From: Streptomyces toyocaensis
GTDB lineage: Bacteria > Actinomycetota > Actinomycetes > Streptomycetales > Streptomycetaceae
Length of the DNA stretch: 64,000 nt
Assembly: GCF_000725125.1 (NCBI RefSeq)
Contig: NZ_JFCB01000020.1
Coordinates: 62,001-126,000 of the forward strand
Direction of reading: 5' to 3'
Part shown: one piece after another, positions 40,965 through 51,171 of the stretch
Numbering within the stretch: position 1 is the first letter of the stretch
Layout: each line of letters starts with the position of its first letter
Translations under genes and position numbers: made by a program
The notes under the pieces: model-generated
Told to the model about the DNA's origin: nothing
What the model saw: only the letters and a program-made list of their open reading frames with translations
Databases searched by the model: none

Positions 40965-41378
40965 TCACGCCACCCGGGAGCGGAGCTGTGTGACGCCGCC
41001 GCGCACCGGCGCGGGCTGGACGCGGGTGGCGGTGCGGACGCGGTACGTCGTGCGGTTGGGGTCCACGACGGGCTCGCCGAGAGTGATGCGGCCTGACGCG
41101 TGCAGCTCGTCGCAGTCGGCGGTGGGCAGGGCGGCATAACAGCCGCCCGTGCCGGTGGTGGAGTCGAGGGGGCGCCAGTAGCTGTATCTCCGGCGGCCGT
41201 TCGCGTACACCGTCACGTACGTGGGGGTACGGGGGTCGGCGATGATCCGCAGCGCTTCGGCGGCCGCTCCCGAGGGGCGTCCGGCCGGGGCGGGGCCGGC
41301 GGTGGCGGCCCGGGAGTGTCGGCGGCGTGCGGTGGGCAGGGCGACGAGGGACTTCGTGCGGTCGACGGTGGAGAGCAT
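40965..41378 (-). CDS. Hypothetical protein
   Basis: 137 residues, not recognised. A basic Ala-rich N-terminal half precedes a small beta-rich part, TYVTVYANGRRRYSYWRPLD, GGCYAALPTADCDELHASGR and DPNRTTYRVRTATRV, which looks folded and has two Cys. ATG 41378 has an AAAGG element upstream. A GTG further upstream in frame is possible. The function is unknown. Confidence 0.65.
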   Translation of the reverse strand: MLSTVDRTKSLVALPTARRRHSRAATAGPAPAGRPSGAAAEALRIIADPRTPTYVTVYANGRRRYSYWRPLDSTTGTGGCYAALPTADCDELHASGRITLGEPVVDPNRTTYRVRTATRVQPAPVRGGVTQLRSRVA

Positions 41379-41526
41379 CAGCAGGACCTTTCCGGAGCCG
41401 GACACGAGACCGTCTACCCAGCGAGGCGCCGGTGTTGATCTCCTTTTCCGATCATTGTGCAACCTCACACTGACAACGCGGGCAGGGCTCACCCCGTTCC
41501 CGTCCCGGCGTGTCGCCCGCCCCGGG

Positions 41527-42492
41527 TCAGCCGCCCGGCCCCGGGTCCGGGCGCACCGCCGCGTCGACACCGGCGCGAGCCGCCTCCAGCTGGGCCGCGA
41601 ACGCGATGCCGAGGAAGAGGGCGACGGCGGTGAGGTAGGCCCACAGCAGCAGGGCGACGAAGGCCGTCAGCGGCCCGTACAGGGCGCCGAACGCCCCGCT
41701 GCCCTCGACGTACAGCGCGAGCAGCCACGTCGCGGCGACCCACAGCAGGAGATGGACGGCCGAGCCGAAGGCCAGCCAGGTGTAGCCCGGCTGGACCCGG
41801 CGGGGCGACCAGCGGAAGATCACCGCGGAGGCGACCCAGGCCAGCAGCAGCCCCACCGGCACGTCCAGCGCGCCCCACCACCCGGCCCCGGCCCCCCGGC
41901 CCGCGACCACCTCGGCCACCGAACGGCTGACCGCGTCACCGGCGACCAGGACGACGAACCCGAGAACCATGGGCAGGCCCGCGGCGAGCGCGAGGAGGAC
42001 GGCCCTGCCGTACTTGCGGGGCAGGGGCCGGTCCCGTTCGATGCCGTAGATGCGGTTGGCGCCCCGCTCGATCTGGCCCATGGCCGAGGCCAGGTTCAGT
42101 ACGGCGAAGCCCAGTCCGAGCCACAGGGCCAGCGTGCTCGCCAGGTCGTCGTGGGCGGTGCGCCGGATGCCGTCGAAGGCGTCCTCGACGACGTCCGCGC
42201 TGGCGCCGGGCACGATGCGGCCCAGGGTGAGTTCGATGACGCGGCCCGCGCCCTCGGTGTGCACGGAGGTCGCGAGGCCGACCAGCGCCACGGTGAACGG
42301 CACCAGGCCCAGGACGACCTGGAAGGCGAGCGCCCGCGCGTTGGTGAAGCCGTCCGCGAAGCGGAAGCGGGCGACGGAGTCGGTGAGCAGCCGCATGCCC
42401 CCGTAGTGCCGCAGCGCGGCGAACGCCTCGTCTCCGGAGAGCTCGTCCCCGACCATGTCCCGGGTCTGCGGGACGCGGACGACGGTTCCCAT
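41527..42492 (-). CDS. YihY/BrkB family membrane protein
   Basis: 321 residues with six predicted helices and the family pattern DGFTNARALAFQVVLGLVPF (about 47-66), IERGANRIYGIERDRP (about 140) and FVALLLWAYLTAVALFLGI near the end. YihY (formerly RNase BN) proteins are membrane proteins of unresolved function, not RNases. ATG 42492 has GAGGAGG upstream. Confidence 0.92.
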   Translation of the reverse strand: MGTVVRVPQTRDMVGDELSGDEAFAALRHYGGMRLLTDSVARFRFADGFTNARALAFQVVLGLVPFTVALVGLATSVHTEGAGRVIELTLGRIVPGASADVVEDAFDGIRRTAHDDLASTLALWLGLGFAVLNLASAMGQIERGANRIYGIERDRPLPRKYGRAVLLALAAGLPMVLGFVVLVAGDAVSRSVAEVVAGRGAGAGWWGALDVPVGLLLAWVASAVIFRWSPRRVQPGYTWLAFGSAVHLLLWVAATWLLALYVEGSGAFGALYGPLTAFVALLLWAYLTAVALFLGIAFAAQLEAARAGVDAAVRPDPGPGG

Positions 42493-42651
42493 GCGCGGAC
42501 CCTCCTCGCCTCGAGTGGCTTGCTCCCCCTCACTGATCGCCCCTTTCGGCGGCGCCACACCCCTGAGGGAGGACTCACACGGCGCGCAGGTGCCCGCCGG
42601 GTGCCGCACGGGACGGGAGGGTCCACCGCAGGCACGGGGGGCCCGGGACCG

Positions 42652-43011
42652 TCACCGGCTCGCGGACTCGCCGGCGAGCGGGTCGTGGCCCCAGTTCATG
42701 AGGGAGTGGCGCCAGCGCGAGTCGCGCACGTCGCCGGACGGGCGCTGGGCGAGATGGCGGCGGATGTACCCGACGACCTTGCGCATGTGCTCGTAGTCGT
42801 CGTCGGTCAGGTCCTTCCTGCCCGCGCGGAGGATGCCGGCGATCCGGCGGCCGGACGCGTGGCCGGTCGACTCACCCCCGTCCTTGTGCTGCCCCGCGGC
42901 GCGGGACGCGTCGGTGGCCAGCCACTTCTCGAGATCGGCCGGCTTCATGTTGACCAGCTCGCGGAACTCGTCCCAGGTCTCGTCCTTGCGGTCCGGTTCC
43001 ACCGCGCTCAT
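42652..43011 (-). CDS. DUF3140 domain protein
   Basis: 119 residues: DEFRELVNMKPADLEKWL, SGRRIAGILRAGRKDLTDDD and HMRKVVGYIRRHLAQRP, a small basic helical protein of the DUF3140 family, possibly nucleic-acid binding. The ATG overlaps the upstream small gene by four bases (ATGA), so the two form an operon. This pair is common in Streptomyces; its function is unknown. Confidence 0.88.
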   Translation of the reverse strand: MSAVEPDRKDETWDEFRELVNMKPADLEKWLATDASRAAGQHKDGGESTGHASGRRIAGILRAGRKDLTDDDYEHMRKVVGYIRRHLAQRPSGDVRDSRWRHSLMNWGHDPLAGESASR

Positions 43012-43238
43012 TTCTTCTTCCTGAGCGCGGAGGGCTTGTGGACCGCCCGCTTGCCCGACGTGTCGCTGCGCACCTCGTACTGCGGCTCCTCCTCGGAGGC
43101 GGCGACCGTGCGTCCGGCCTCCTCGGTGCGCTCGGTGATCTTCTTCTCGACCTTGCCCGTCGTCTCGTTTCCGTGGCTGCTCCAGGCGACCCCGTCACCC
43201 TCGTGGAGTTCCTTCTCCCGGTCGCTGTCCTTGCCCAT
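43008..43238 (-). CDS. DUF2945-type (hypervirulence-associated, TUDOR-like) small protein
   Basis: 76 residues: EGDGVAWSSHGNETTGKVEK, then KITERTEEAGRTV and QYEVRSDTSGKRAVHKPSAL. This is the small SH3/TUDOR-like DUF2945 fold found beside DUF3140 genes. The start has GGAGGCGCC upstream. It is the first gene of the two-gene unit. Confidence 0.88.
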   Translation of the reverse strand: MGKDSDREKELHEGDGVAWSSHGNETTGKVEKKITERTEEAGRTVAASEEEPQYEVRSDTSGKRAVHKPSALRKKK

Positions 43239-43323
43239 TCCCAGGCGCCTCCTTCACGTGGCGGTCGGCTCCGTTCCACCCTGCTGGCAGGGCGGCCCAC
43301 GCGCATCCCGGGGCGTCACGCAC

Positions 43324-43355
43324 GTCCGGGCCGGCCCCTGCGGGCCGGCCCGGAC
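43324..43355 (-). terminator. katG terminator
   Basis: A perfect 14-bp inverted repeat (GTCCGGGCCGGCCC / GGGCCGGCCCGGAC) with a CTGC loop starts 16 bp past the katG stop. Confidence 0.85.
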
Positions 43356-43371
43356 CAGCGCTACGGACGGC

Positions 43372-45636
<2,265 letters not shown>

Positions 45637-46074
45637 TCAGGTACTGCGGGAGGCGGAACAGCCGGGGCACAGGCCCCAGTAGACGACCTCGGCCTCGTCG
45701 ATCACGAAGCCGTGACTGTCGGACGCGGTCAGACAGGGTGCTTCACCGACCGCGCAGTCGGCGTCGGCGACCACGCCGCAGGTCCGGCAGACCAGGTGGT
45801 GGTGGTTGTCCCCCACGCGCCCCTCGTAGCGGGCGGGGCCGCCGGCCGGTGCGACGCGGCGCACCAGACCTGCCCCGGTCAGCGCGTCGAGCGCTCCGTA
45901 CACCGCCTGCAGGGAGACGTGCCCCGTACGCCGGCGCACCTCGGCGGCGATGGTCTCGACCCCGAGGTGGCCGCCCCGGCGGACGGTCTCGAGGAGGGCG
46001 ACGCGGGCGGCCGTGGCGCGCAGGCCCGCACCGCGGAGCTCCTCGGCGGTACTGGACGGCCGGGATGCGGTCAT
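45637..46074 (-). CDS. furA: Fur-family regulator, FurA-like, of the katG operon
   Basis: 145 residues. A winged helix (LRATAARVALLETVRRGGHL, about 14-33) precedes the metal-binding part: NHHHLVCRTCGVVADADCAV (about 95-114) and CPGC near the C-terminus (CxxC zinc pair). FurA represses itself and katG and releases DNA upon peroxide. The ATG lies 8 bp from a TATAGG -10 box, so the mRNA may be leaderless. Confidence 0.94.
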   Translation of the reverse strand: MTASRPSSTAEELRGAGLRATAARVALLETVRRGGHLGVETIAAEVRRRTGHVSLQAVYGALDALTGAGLVRRVAPAGGPARYEGRVGDNHHHLVCRTCGVVADADCAVGEAPCLTASDSHGFVIDEAEVVYWGLCPGCSASRST

Positions 46075-46082
46075 GCGCCGAA

Positions 46083-46111
46083 CCTATAGGCCCAGACGCG
46101 AATAATTCCAG
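46083..46111 (-). promoter_or_regulatory. furA-katG promoter and AT-rich operator
   Basis: On the minus strand, CTGGAA (46111-46106) and TATAGG (46088-46083) are spaced by 17 bp. The spacer starts with the AT-rich TTATTCGCG, resembling FurA operators described for actinobacterial furA-katG promoters. The predicted start is within one or two bases of the furA ATG. Confidence 0.6.
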
Positions 46112-46180
46112 AGAACGAACGGGTCCAGTCTTGGGGTGTGTCCGGTAACTGCGGGTGACTCCTGGGTTGCGCCGTGCGGT

Positions 46181-46726
46181 CTACGGTGCCGCGGCGGCGG
46201 TGTCGTCGTAGACGAGCAGTCCGTCGTCGCGCAGGCGGGCGCCGGGGGTGGGGCTGTGCGGTGCGTGGCGTCCGTCGTGCATCAGATGACGCACCGGGAC
46301 GTGACGGGCGAGGACGGCGAAGTCGGCGATGAGCCGCCGGTGGCACCGCCACCACACCGATTCGCTGCACATCACCGCGGTCGGCTCGCGGGCGGCCTGC
46401 TCCAGCAGGGTGTCCATCGCGGCGACGAACCCGGGGGTGCGGGTGTGGGCGGCGTAGCCGCGGAAGGACTCGTTGCGCCAGACGGTGTCGGGCGAGTCGG
46501 GCGGCGGCTTGCGGAAGCCGCCGAGGTCCCGTTCCCACCGGTAGGCGATGCCGGCCTCGGGCAGCCACTCGGCCAGCCGGGTGCGTGCCAGGTCGGGATC
46601 GCGGCGGCTGCCGGGGCCGATGCGGACGTCCACGACGGCGGTGACCCCCGCGTCGTGCAGCAGTCCGGTGAGGGCTTCCCGGCCCGCGGTGCCGTGGCCG
46701 AAGGTCGACAACTCGCGCGGGGTCAT
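46181..46726 (-). CDS. DUF488 family protein
   Basis: 181 residues: ELSTFGHGTAGREALTGLL, VVDVRIGPGSRRDP, YRWERDLGGFRK and the Cys/His segment VMCSESVWWRCHRRLIAD typical of DUF488. The conserved Cys pair suggests a metal or redox site; function is not established. ATG 46726 has GAGGAGG upstream. Confidence 0.88.
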   Translation of the reverse strand: MTPRELSTFGHGTAGREALTGLLHDAGVTAVVDVRIGPGSRRDPDLARTRLAEWLPEAGIAYRWERDLGGFRKPPPDSPDTVWRNESFRGYAAHTRTPGFVAAMDTLLEQAAREPTAVMCSESVWWRCHRRLIADFAVLARHVPVRHLMHDGRHAPHSPTPGARLRDDGLLVYDDTAAAAP

Positions 46727-46748
46727 GCGGCGCCTCCTCTCGGCAGGG

Positions 46749-47423
46749 TCAGACGGCGGGTTCCAGGCGGACGCAGCACCGGCCCGGCTCCGGCGCCGGA
46801 CGGGCCTCGAACGCCGTGTCACCGGCTCCTTCGAGGACCCCTCGCAACAGGTGGAGGTTCATGCCGCACACCGTCCGCGTGTGCGCGCGGGCCAGGGCGT
46901 GGAAGGGGCAGTTGCCCAGAACGACGGCCCCGCCGTCGCGCCGCGGCTCGAAGCCGTACCGCTCCAGCACGCGGAAGACCTGCGTCCCGTCACCGTCCGC
47001 GCCGATCCGTGCGCCCAGCTCCCGGGCCCTGCGGTGCAGCACCTCGCGCACGGGTTCGCCGCCGGCCGCGGATTCCTCCACCGCCTGGGCGAGGAGCCGG
47101 CCGGCGAGTTCGTAGCGCCGGTCCGGGAGGCTGACGGCGATCTGCACGGCGGAGCGGCGGTAGAGCTTGGCCGGGCGGCCGGCGCCCGGCCCGCTGCGTC
47201 CGCTGCGCCGGACGTGGAGCACGTCGAGCAGGTTCTCCGCGGCGAGGCGGTCCAGATGGAAGGCCGCGGTCTGCCGGGCCAGCCCCAGGGCCTCGGCCGC
47301 CTCGTCCCGGCCCACCGGGTGGCGCCGGCCCACCACGTAGTCGTAGAGCCGCCGGCGGGTGGGCTCGTCGAGAGCGGCGATGGCGGAGATGTCCTTGTCG
47401 CGCACTTCTTCCGTGTCGTCCAC
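46749..47423 (-). CDS. SufR-like HTH regulator with C-terminal Cys motif
   Basis: 224 residues from GTG 47423. An N-terminal winged helix (AALDEPTRRRLYDYVVGRRH, GRDEAAEALGLARQTAAFHL) is followed by a dimer/sensor part. Its end NCPFHALARAHTRTVCGMNL and a later RCCVRL match the Cys pattern of SufR-type iron-sulfur sensors. It is divergent from a DoxX gene with a long dyad between them. The chosen GTG lies exactly seven bases after TACACT, predicting a leaderless mRNA; an ATG at 47450 is the longer alternative and has no ribosome site. It may sense oxygen, NO or redox state. Confidence 0.82.
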   Translation of the reverse strand: MDDTEEVRDKDISAIAALDEPTRRRLYDYVVGRRHPVGRDEAAEALGLARQTAAFHLDRLAAENLLDVLHVRRSGRSGPGAGRPAKLYRRSAVQIAVSLPDRRYELAGRLLAQAVEESAAGGEPVREVLHRRARELGARIGADGDGTQVFRVLERYGFEPRRDGGAVVLGNCPFHALARAHTRTVCGMNLHLLRGVLEGAGDTAFEARPAPEPGRCCVRLEPAV

Positions 47424-47471
47424 GGACACCAGTGTAAAAGCAACAGCCATTGACTAAAGAGCGGATCCGCG

Positions 47472-47503
47472 CTTCTATCGTCAATAAGAGTTGTTGATAG
47501 AAG
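47472..47503. promoter_or_regulatory. 32-bp dyad operator between SufR-like and DoxX genes
   Basis: CTTCTATC (47472-47479) and GATAGAAG (47496-47503) are perfect inverted arms; further matching bases (CAA / TTG) lie inside. The element is AT-rich in a GC-rich genome and ends 13 bp before the DoxX ATG. It is the obvious candidate binding site of the divergent regulator. Confidence 0.65.
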
Positions 47504-47516
47504 AAGGGTGCAGGTC

Positions 47517-47948
47517 ATGGCCTCCACAACCACGAGCGGCAGGTCGGTCACGTCCCGGCGGTCCGCACTCGGCGATCCCCGCTACCAGGCGTACGTCGTC
47601 CTCCGCGCCGGCTTCACCGTGGCACCCGTCCTGTTCGGACTGGACAAGTTCGCGAACCTCCTCGTCGACTGGCCCGTCTACCTCGCGCCGTGGATCGACG
47701 ACATCGTCCCGGGCAGCGCGCAGTCGGCGATGTACGCGGTCGGCGTGATCGAGATCGTGGCCGGTGTCCTGGTGGGCATCGCGCCGCGCTTCGGCGCCTG
47801 GCTGGTCGCCGGCTGGCTCGCGGGCATCATCGTCGACCTGCTCACGCTGTCCGGCTACTACGACGTCGCCCTGCGCGACTTCGGGCTGCTGCTCGGCGCG
47901 GTGGCGCTCGCCCGGCTGGCCCGGCACTACCACGGCACCCCGTCCTGA
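47517..47948 (+). CDS. DoxX-like membrane protein
   Basis: 143 residues, four helices of the DoxX/DUF4870-like type: FTVAPVLFGLDKFANLLVDW, MYAVGVIEIVAGVLVGIAPR and LRDFGLLLGAVALARLA. DoxX proteins are quinone- or thiol-linked membrane proteins; in mycobacteria one works with superoxide dismutase. ATG 47517 has GAAGGG eight bases upstream. Control by the SufR-like regulator suggests a redox role. Confidence 0.87.
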   Translation: MASTTTSGRSVTSRRSALGDPRYQAYVVLRAGFTVAPVLFGLDKFANLLVDWPVYLAPWIDDIVPGSAQSAMYAVGVIEIVAGVLVGIAPRFGAWLVAGWLAGIIVDLLTLSGYYDVALRDFGLLLGAVALARLARHYHGTPS

Positions 47949-47955
47949 CGGGCGG

Positions 47956-48837
47956 TCAGCACAGGACGCGCAGCGCTCCCGGCAGGACCCTGGCCGTGAC
48001 GGGGAGGACGGCGTCGACCTCCCCGTCGGTGCCGTAGGGGATGTCCCGGTCGGCCTCGATGCGGATCTCGCTCCCCCGCAGGATCCGCACCTGGGGGCGG
48101 CGGACGTGCGCGCCGGTGCCGAGTTCGTTCATCAGGGCGAAGAACAGCCGTCTGGGCGCCTCCTCGATCATCACGACGTCCAGCAGGCCGTCGTCGACAC
48201 GGGCGTCGGGGGCGATGACGCGGCCGGAGCCGTAGAAGCCGGAGTTGGCGGCCACCACCGTGTACCCGGTGTGCGTGTGCTCCGTGCCGTCGACGGTGAC
48301 CCGGTAGCGGGCGGGCCGCCAGGTCGTGACGGCCCGCAGGCCGCCGGCGTAGTAGGACGCGGACCCCTTCAGCAGCCTGGAGCGGTTGGCGTGACGGTTG
48401 GCGAGCGCGTCCACACCGGCGTACACGCTGCCGAGGACGACGGTGCGGTCGTGGACGGCCGAGACGACCTCGATGGTGTCGACCTGCCGCGGCTCGCCGT
48501 GGAGCAGGATCCGGGCCAGGCCCGCCGGGTCCCCTGGCAGTCCCAGGGCGCGGGCGAAGTCGTTGCCGCGTCCGGCCGGGACGAGACCCAGGGTCGTGCC
48601 CGTTCCGCTGAGTGCGCCGCCGACGCCCCCCGCGATGCCGTCCCCGCCGACGGCGAGGACGACCCGCCCCCGCTGTCCCGCGTCGCGGGCCAGCTCCCGC
48701 GCGTGGTCCAGGCTGCGGCTGTACTCGGTCCGCAGGTCGGCGCCCTCCTCCCGGAGCCGCCGGGCCAGGGCGAGCAGCGCGGCGGCTGCGGTGGCCGCGC
48801 CCGCCGTGGGGTTGACGACGGCGGTGAACTGTCGCAT
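47956..48837 (-). CDS. Diacylglycerol kinase-like lipid kinase (YegS/DagK family)
   Basis: 293 residues. VVNPTAGAATA opens the fold; VVLAVGGDGIAGGVGGAL (GGDGT-type nucleotide loop, Ala in place of Thr) and GLVPAGRGNDFARALGLPG are the catalytic domain signatures. The C-terminal half has DDGLLDVVMIEEAPR. These enzymes phosphorylate diacylglycerol or related lipids. The ATG at 48837 has GAAAGG upstream. It follows the FAD-linked oxidase gene by 59 bp in the same direction, so a lipid operon is likely. Confidence 0.9.
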   Translation of the reverse strand: MRQFTAVVNPTAGAATAAAALLALARRLREEGADLRTEYSRSLDHARELARDAGQRGRVVLAVGGDGIAGGVGGALSGTGTTLGLVPAGRGNDFARALGLPGDPAGLARILLHGEPRQVDTIEVVSAVHDRTVVLGSVYAGVDALANRHANRSRLLKGSASYYAGGLRAVTTWRPARYRVTVDGTEHTHTGYTVVAANSGFYGSGRVIAPDARVDDGLLDVVMIEEAPRRLFFALMNELGTGAHVRRPQVRILRGSEIRIEADRDIPYGTDGEVDAVLPVTARVLPGALRVLC

Positions 48838-48896
48838 CGAGGTGCCTTTCGGGGCGGGCCTGCGGGACGGGGAGGGACGGACCGGGTGCCGGGGGA

Positions 48897-50489
48897 TCAG
48901 TCGGCGGGCAGCAGGACGCCGGGGTTCAGCAGCCCCGCCGGGTCCAGCCGCCGCTTCACGGCGCGCAGGGCGTCGATGCCCAGCGGGCCGGCCTCCCGGA
49001 CGTACCAGTCGCGGTGGTCGGTGCCGACGCCGTGGTGGTGGCTGATGGTGCCGCCCTCGGCGAGGATCGCCTCGTTCGCCGCGTGCTTGGCACGGGTCCA
49101 GTGCGCCACGGGGTCCTCGCCCTGGGCCGAGACCACGGTGAAGTACAGCGAGGCGCCGTTCTCGTAGACGTGGGAGATGTGGCACATGACGAGCGGCGGG
49201 GTTCCCGCCCCGGCGAGCGTGGCGGTGAGCGCGTCCCGCACCGCGGCGTACAGCCCGGGGACGCGCGACCAGAACGTCGCCGTCTCGAGCGTCTCCGCGA
49301 ACGCCCCGGCGTCGAGGAGCGCGTCGCGCAGGTACGGGGCCGAGTAGCGGCCGTGCGCCCAGCGCCGGCCCGGTTCCTCGCCCAGGGGGGTGCCGCCGCA
49401 CTCGCGCAGGACGGCCGCGGCCCGCTCCCTGCGGTACGCGGTGTCCTCCTCCGTGCCCTCGTAGCCGGCGACGGCCGTGCAGCCTGCGGTCTGCGGCGCG
49501 CCGGAGCCGATCGCGTCCGGGTGCGCCAGGCCGATCAGGGTCTCGGTCTCGTCGGACAGGCGCAGCACGGTCGGCCGCGGCCCGTCCTGGGCGAGCCGGC
49601 GCAGCGCGGTGGCGCCCTCCTCGAAGGAGGGGAAGTGCCACCCCTCGTGGACGACGGCCTGCGGGACCGGCCGGATGCGCACGGTCACCGACGTGATGAC
49701 GCCGAAGGCGCCCTCCGAGCCGAGGACGAGCTGGCGCAGGTCGGGTCCGGCGGCCGAGCGGGGGGCACGGCCGGTGTCGAGGGTGCCCTCGGGCGTGGCG
49801 AGGGTGAGGGACAGCACCATCTCGTCGAAGCGGCCGTGGCCCGCGGACGCCTGGCCGCTGGAACGGGTGGCGGCGAAGCCGCCGATGGTGGCCCACTCGT
49901 AGGACTGGGGGAAGTGGCCGAGGGTGAAGCCGTGTTCGGCGAGGAGCGCCTCGGCCCGCGGGGCACGCAGGCCGGGCTGGAGGGTGGCGGTGCGGGAGAC
50001 CGGGTCGAGGTCGAGCAGACCGTCCATGCGCCGCAGGTCCAGGGCGACGAAGGCGTCGCGCCGTTCGGGGGCGAGGCCACCGACGACGGAGGTGCCGCCG
50101 CCGAACGGCACCAGCGGCAGGCCGTGTTCGGCGCACACCCGCAGGACGGCGAGCACCTCGTCGTGGTCCGCGGGCAGGAGTACGGCCGCGGGTGCGGCGG
50201 CGACGTCACCCCCGCGGATGCGCAGCAGGTCGGGGGTGGACTTGCCGCGCGTGTGCCGGACGCGGGCCTCCGCGTCAGTACGCACATGCGCCTCGTCGCC
50301 CAGGGCCGCGACCAGGGCACGGTGCGCGGCGGGCGCCAGCGTGCTCTCGGGGACGGCCAGGTCCTCGAGGGCGAGGGGCCCGGCCTCGCGAGGCTTGACC
50401 CCGAGCAGATCGCGCAACAGCCCGATCACCGTGTCGGGCAGCGGCGTCGCCTCGGCCGGGTCGCCCCAGCCGCTCCACAGCATGTCCAT
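48897..50489 (-). CDS. FAD-linked oxidase resembling alkyl-DHAP synthase
   Basis: 530 residues of the VAO/PCMH flavin fold: LPLVPFGGGTSVVGGLAP (about 125), WATIGGFAATRSSGQASAGH (about 199) and LVLGSEGAFGVITSVTVRIR (about 245). The C-terminal part has HISHVYENGASLYFT and GGTISHHHGVGTDHR, typical of alkyldihydroxyacetonephosphate synthases, the key enzyme of ether lipid formation. Its neighbours (lipid kinase, TetR, GlpD) fit glycerol-lipid metabolism, but D-lactate dehydrogenase-like activity is an alternative. ATG 50489 has GAGGAC upstream and is divergent from tetR. Confidence 0.88.
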   Translation of the reverse strand: MDMLWSGWGDPAEATPLPDTVIGLLRDLLGVKPREAGPLALEDLAVPESTLAPAAHRALVAALGDEAHVRTDAEARVRHTRGKSTPDLLRIRGGDVAAAPAAVLLPADHDEVLAVLRVCAEHGLPLVPFGGGTSVVGGLAPERRDAFVALDLRRMDGLLDLDPVSRTATLQPGLRAPRAEALLAEHGFTLGHFPQSYEWATIGGFAATRSSGQASAGHGRFDEMVLSLTLATPEGTLDTGRAPRSAAGPDLRQLVLGSEGAFGVITSVTVRIRPVPQAVVHEGWHFPSFEEGATALRRLAQDGPRPTVLRLSDETETLIGLAHPDAIGSGAPQTAGCTAVAGYEGTEEDTAYRRERAAAVLRECGGTPLGEEPGRRWAHGRYSAPYLRDALLDAGAFAETLETATFWSRVPGLYAAVRDALTATLAGAGTPPLVMCHISHVYENGASLYFTVVSAQGEDPVAHWTRAKHAANEAILAEGGTISHHHGVGTDHRDWYVREAGPLGIDALRAVKRRLDPAGLLNPGVLLPAD

Positions 50490-50549
50490 GGCTGTCGTCC
50501 TCATCGGTCGAAACGGGCGGTGCCGTCGCACGACGGCCTCACGTGGCGT

Positions 50550-50562
50550 TACACTGTGACAC
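50550..50562 (+). promoter_or_regulatory. -10 box seven bases before a TetR gene start (leaderless)
   Basis: TACACT (50550-50555) plus a 7-base spacer puts the predicted transcription start exactly on the ATG at 50563, and no ribosome site is present. No clear -35 was seen. The neighbouring TTACACTGTGACAC has a short internal dyad that could serve as operator. Confidence 0.5.
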
Positions 50563-51171
50563 ATGACGCCTATTCGTCACAACGCTTCCGGTGGGTCCGA
50601 CAACGACGCGGTGCTCGACGCGGTGCGCGACTGCGTCCTGGCCGTCGGGGTCCGCCGCACCACGCTCACCGACGTGGCCCGCCGCGCCGGTGTCTCCCGG
50701 ATGACGCTGTACCGGCGCTGGCCCGATGTGCGGTCGCTGGTCGGCGACCTGATGACCCGGGAGTGGATCGCGGTGGCCACCGGGGCCGTCCCCGAGCCCC
50801 GGCCGGGAGTGCCCGCGCGCGATCTGATCACCGAGGGCCTGGTGGCGGCGGTGCGCGCCTTCGGCGTCCATCCGCTCTTCCGGAAGATCCTCGACGTGGA
50901 CCCCGAACTGCTCCTGCCCTATGTGCTGGACCGCCGCGGGGCGAGCCAGGAGGCCCTGCTGGAACTGCTGGCCGGTTCGCTGCGCGAGGGGCACGCCGAC
51001 GGCTCCGTGCGCACCGCCCACCCCGAGCGGCAGGCCCGTTCGGTGCTGCTGATCGTGCAGTCCTTCACCCTGTCCCTGCGGACCATGACCGACGAGGACG
51101 ACCCCGAACTCACCTCCGAGGCCTTCCTCGGCGAACTGCGCGGCATCCTGGAGAGGACCCTCACGCCATGA
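50563..51171 (+). CDS. TetR family transcriptional regulator
   Basis: 202 residues. The N-terminal HTH is TLTDVARRAGVSRMTLYRRW (about 35-54), preceded by VLAVGVRRT. The C-terminal ligand domain is of unknown specificity. The stop overlaps the glpD ATG by four bases, so the regulator is co-translated with GlpD. It is divergent from the FAD oxidase/lipid kinase genes and probably controls both sides. Confidence 0.92.
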   Translation: MTPIRHNASGGSDNDAVLDAVRDCVLAVGVRRTTLTDVARRAGVSRMTLYRRWPDVRSLVGDLMTREWIAVATGAVPEPRPGVPARDLITEGLVAAVRAFGVHPLFRKILDVDPELLLPYVLDRRGASQEALLELLAGSLREGHADGSVRTAHPERQARSVLLIVQSFTLSLRTMTDEDDPELTSEAFLGELRGILERTLTP

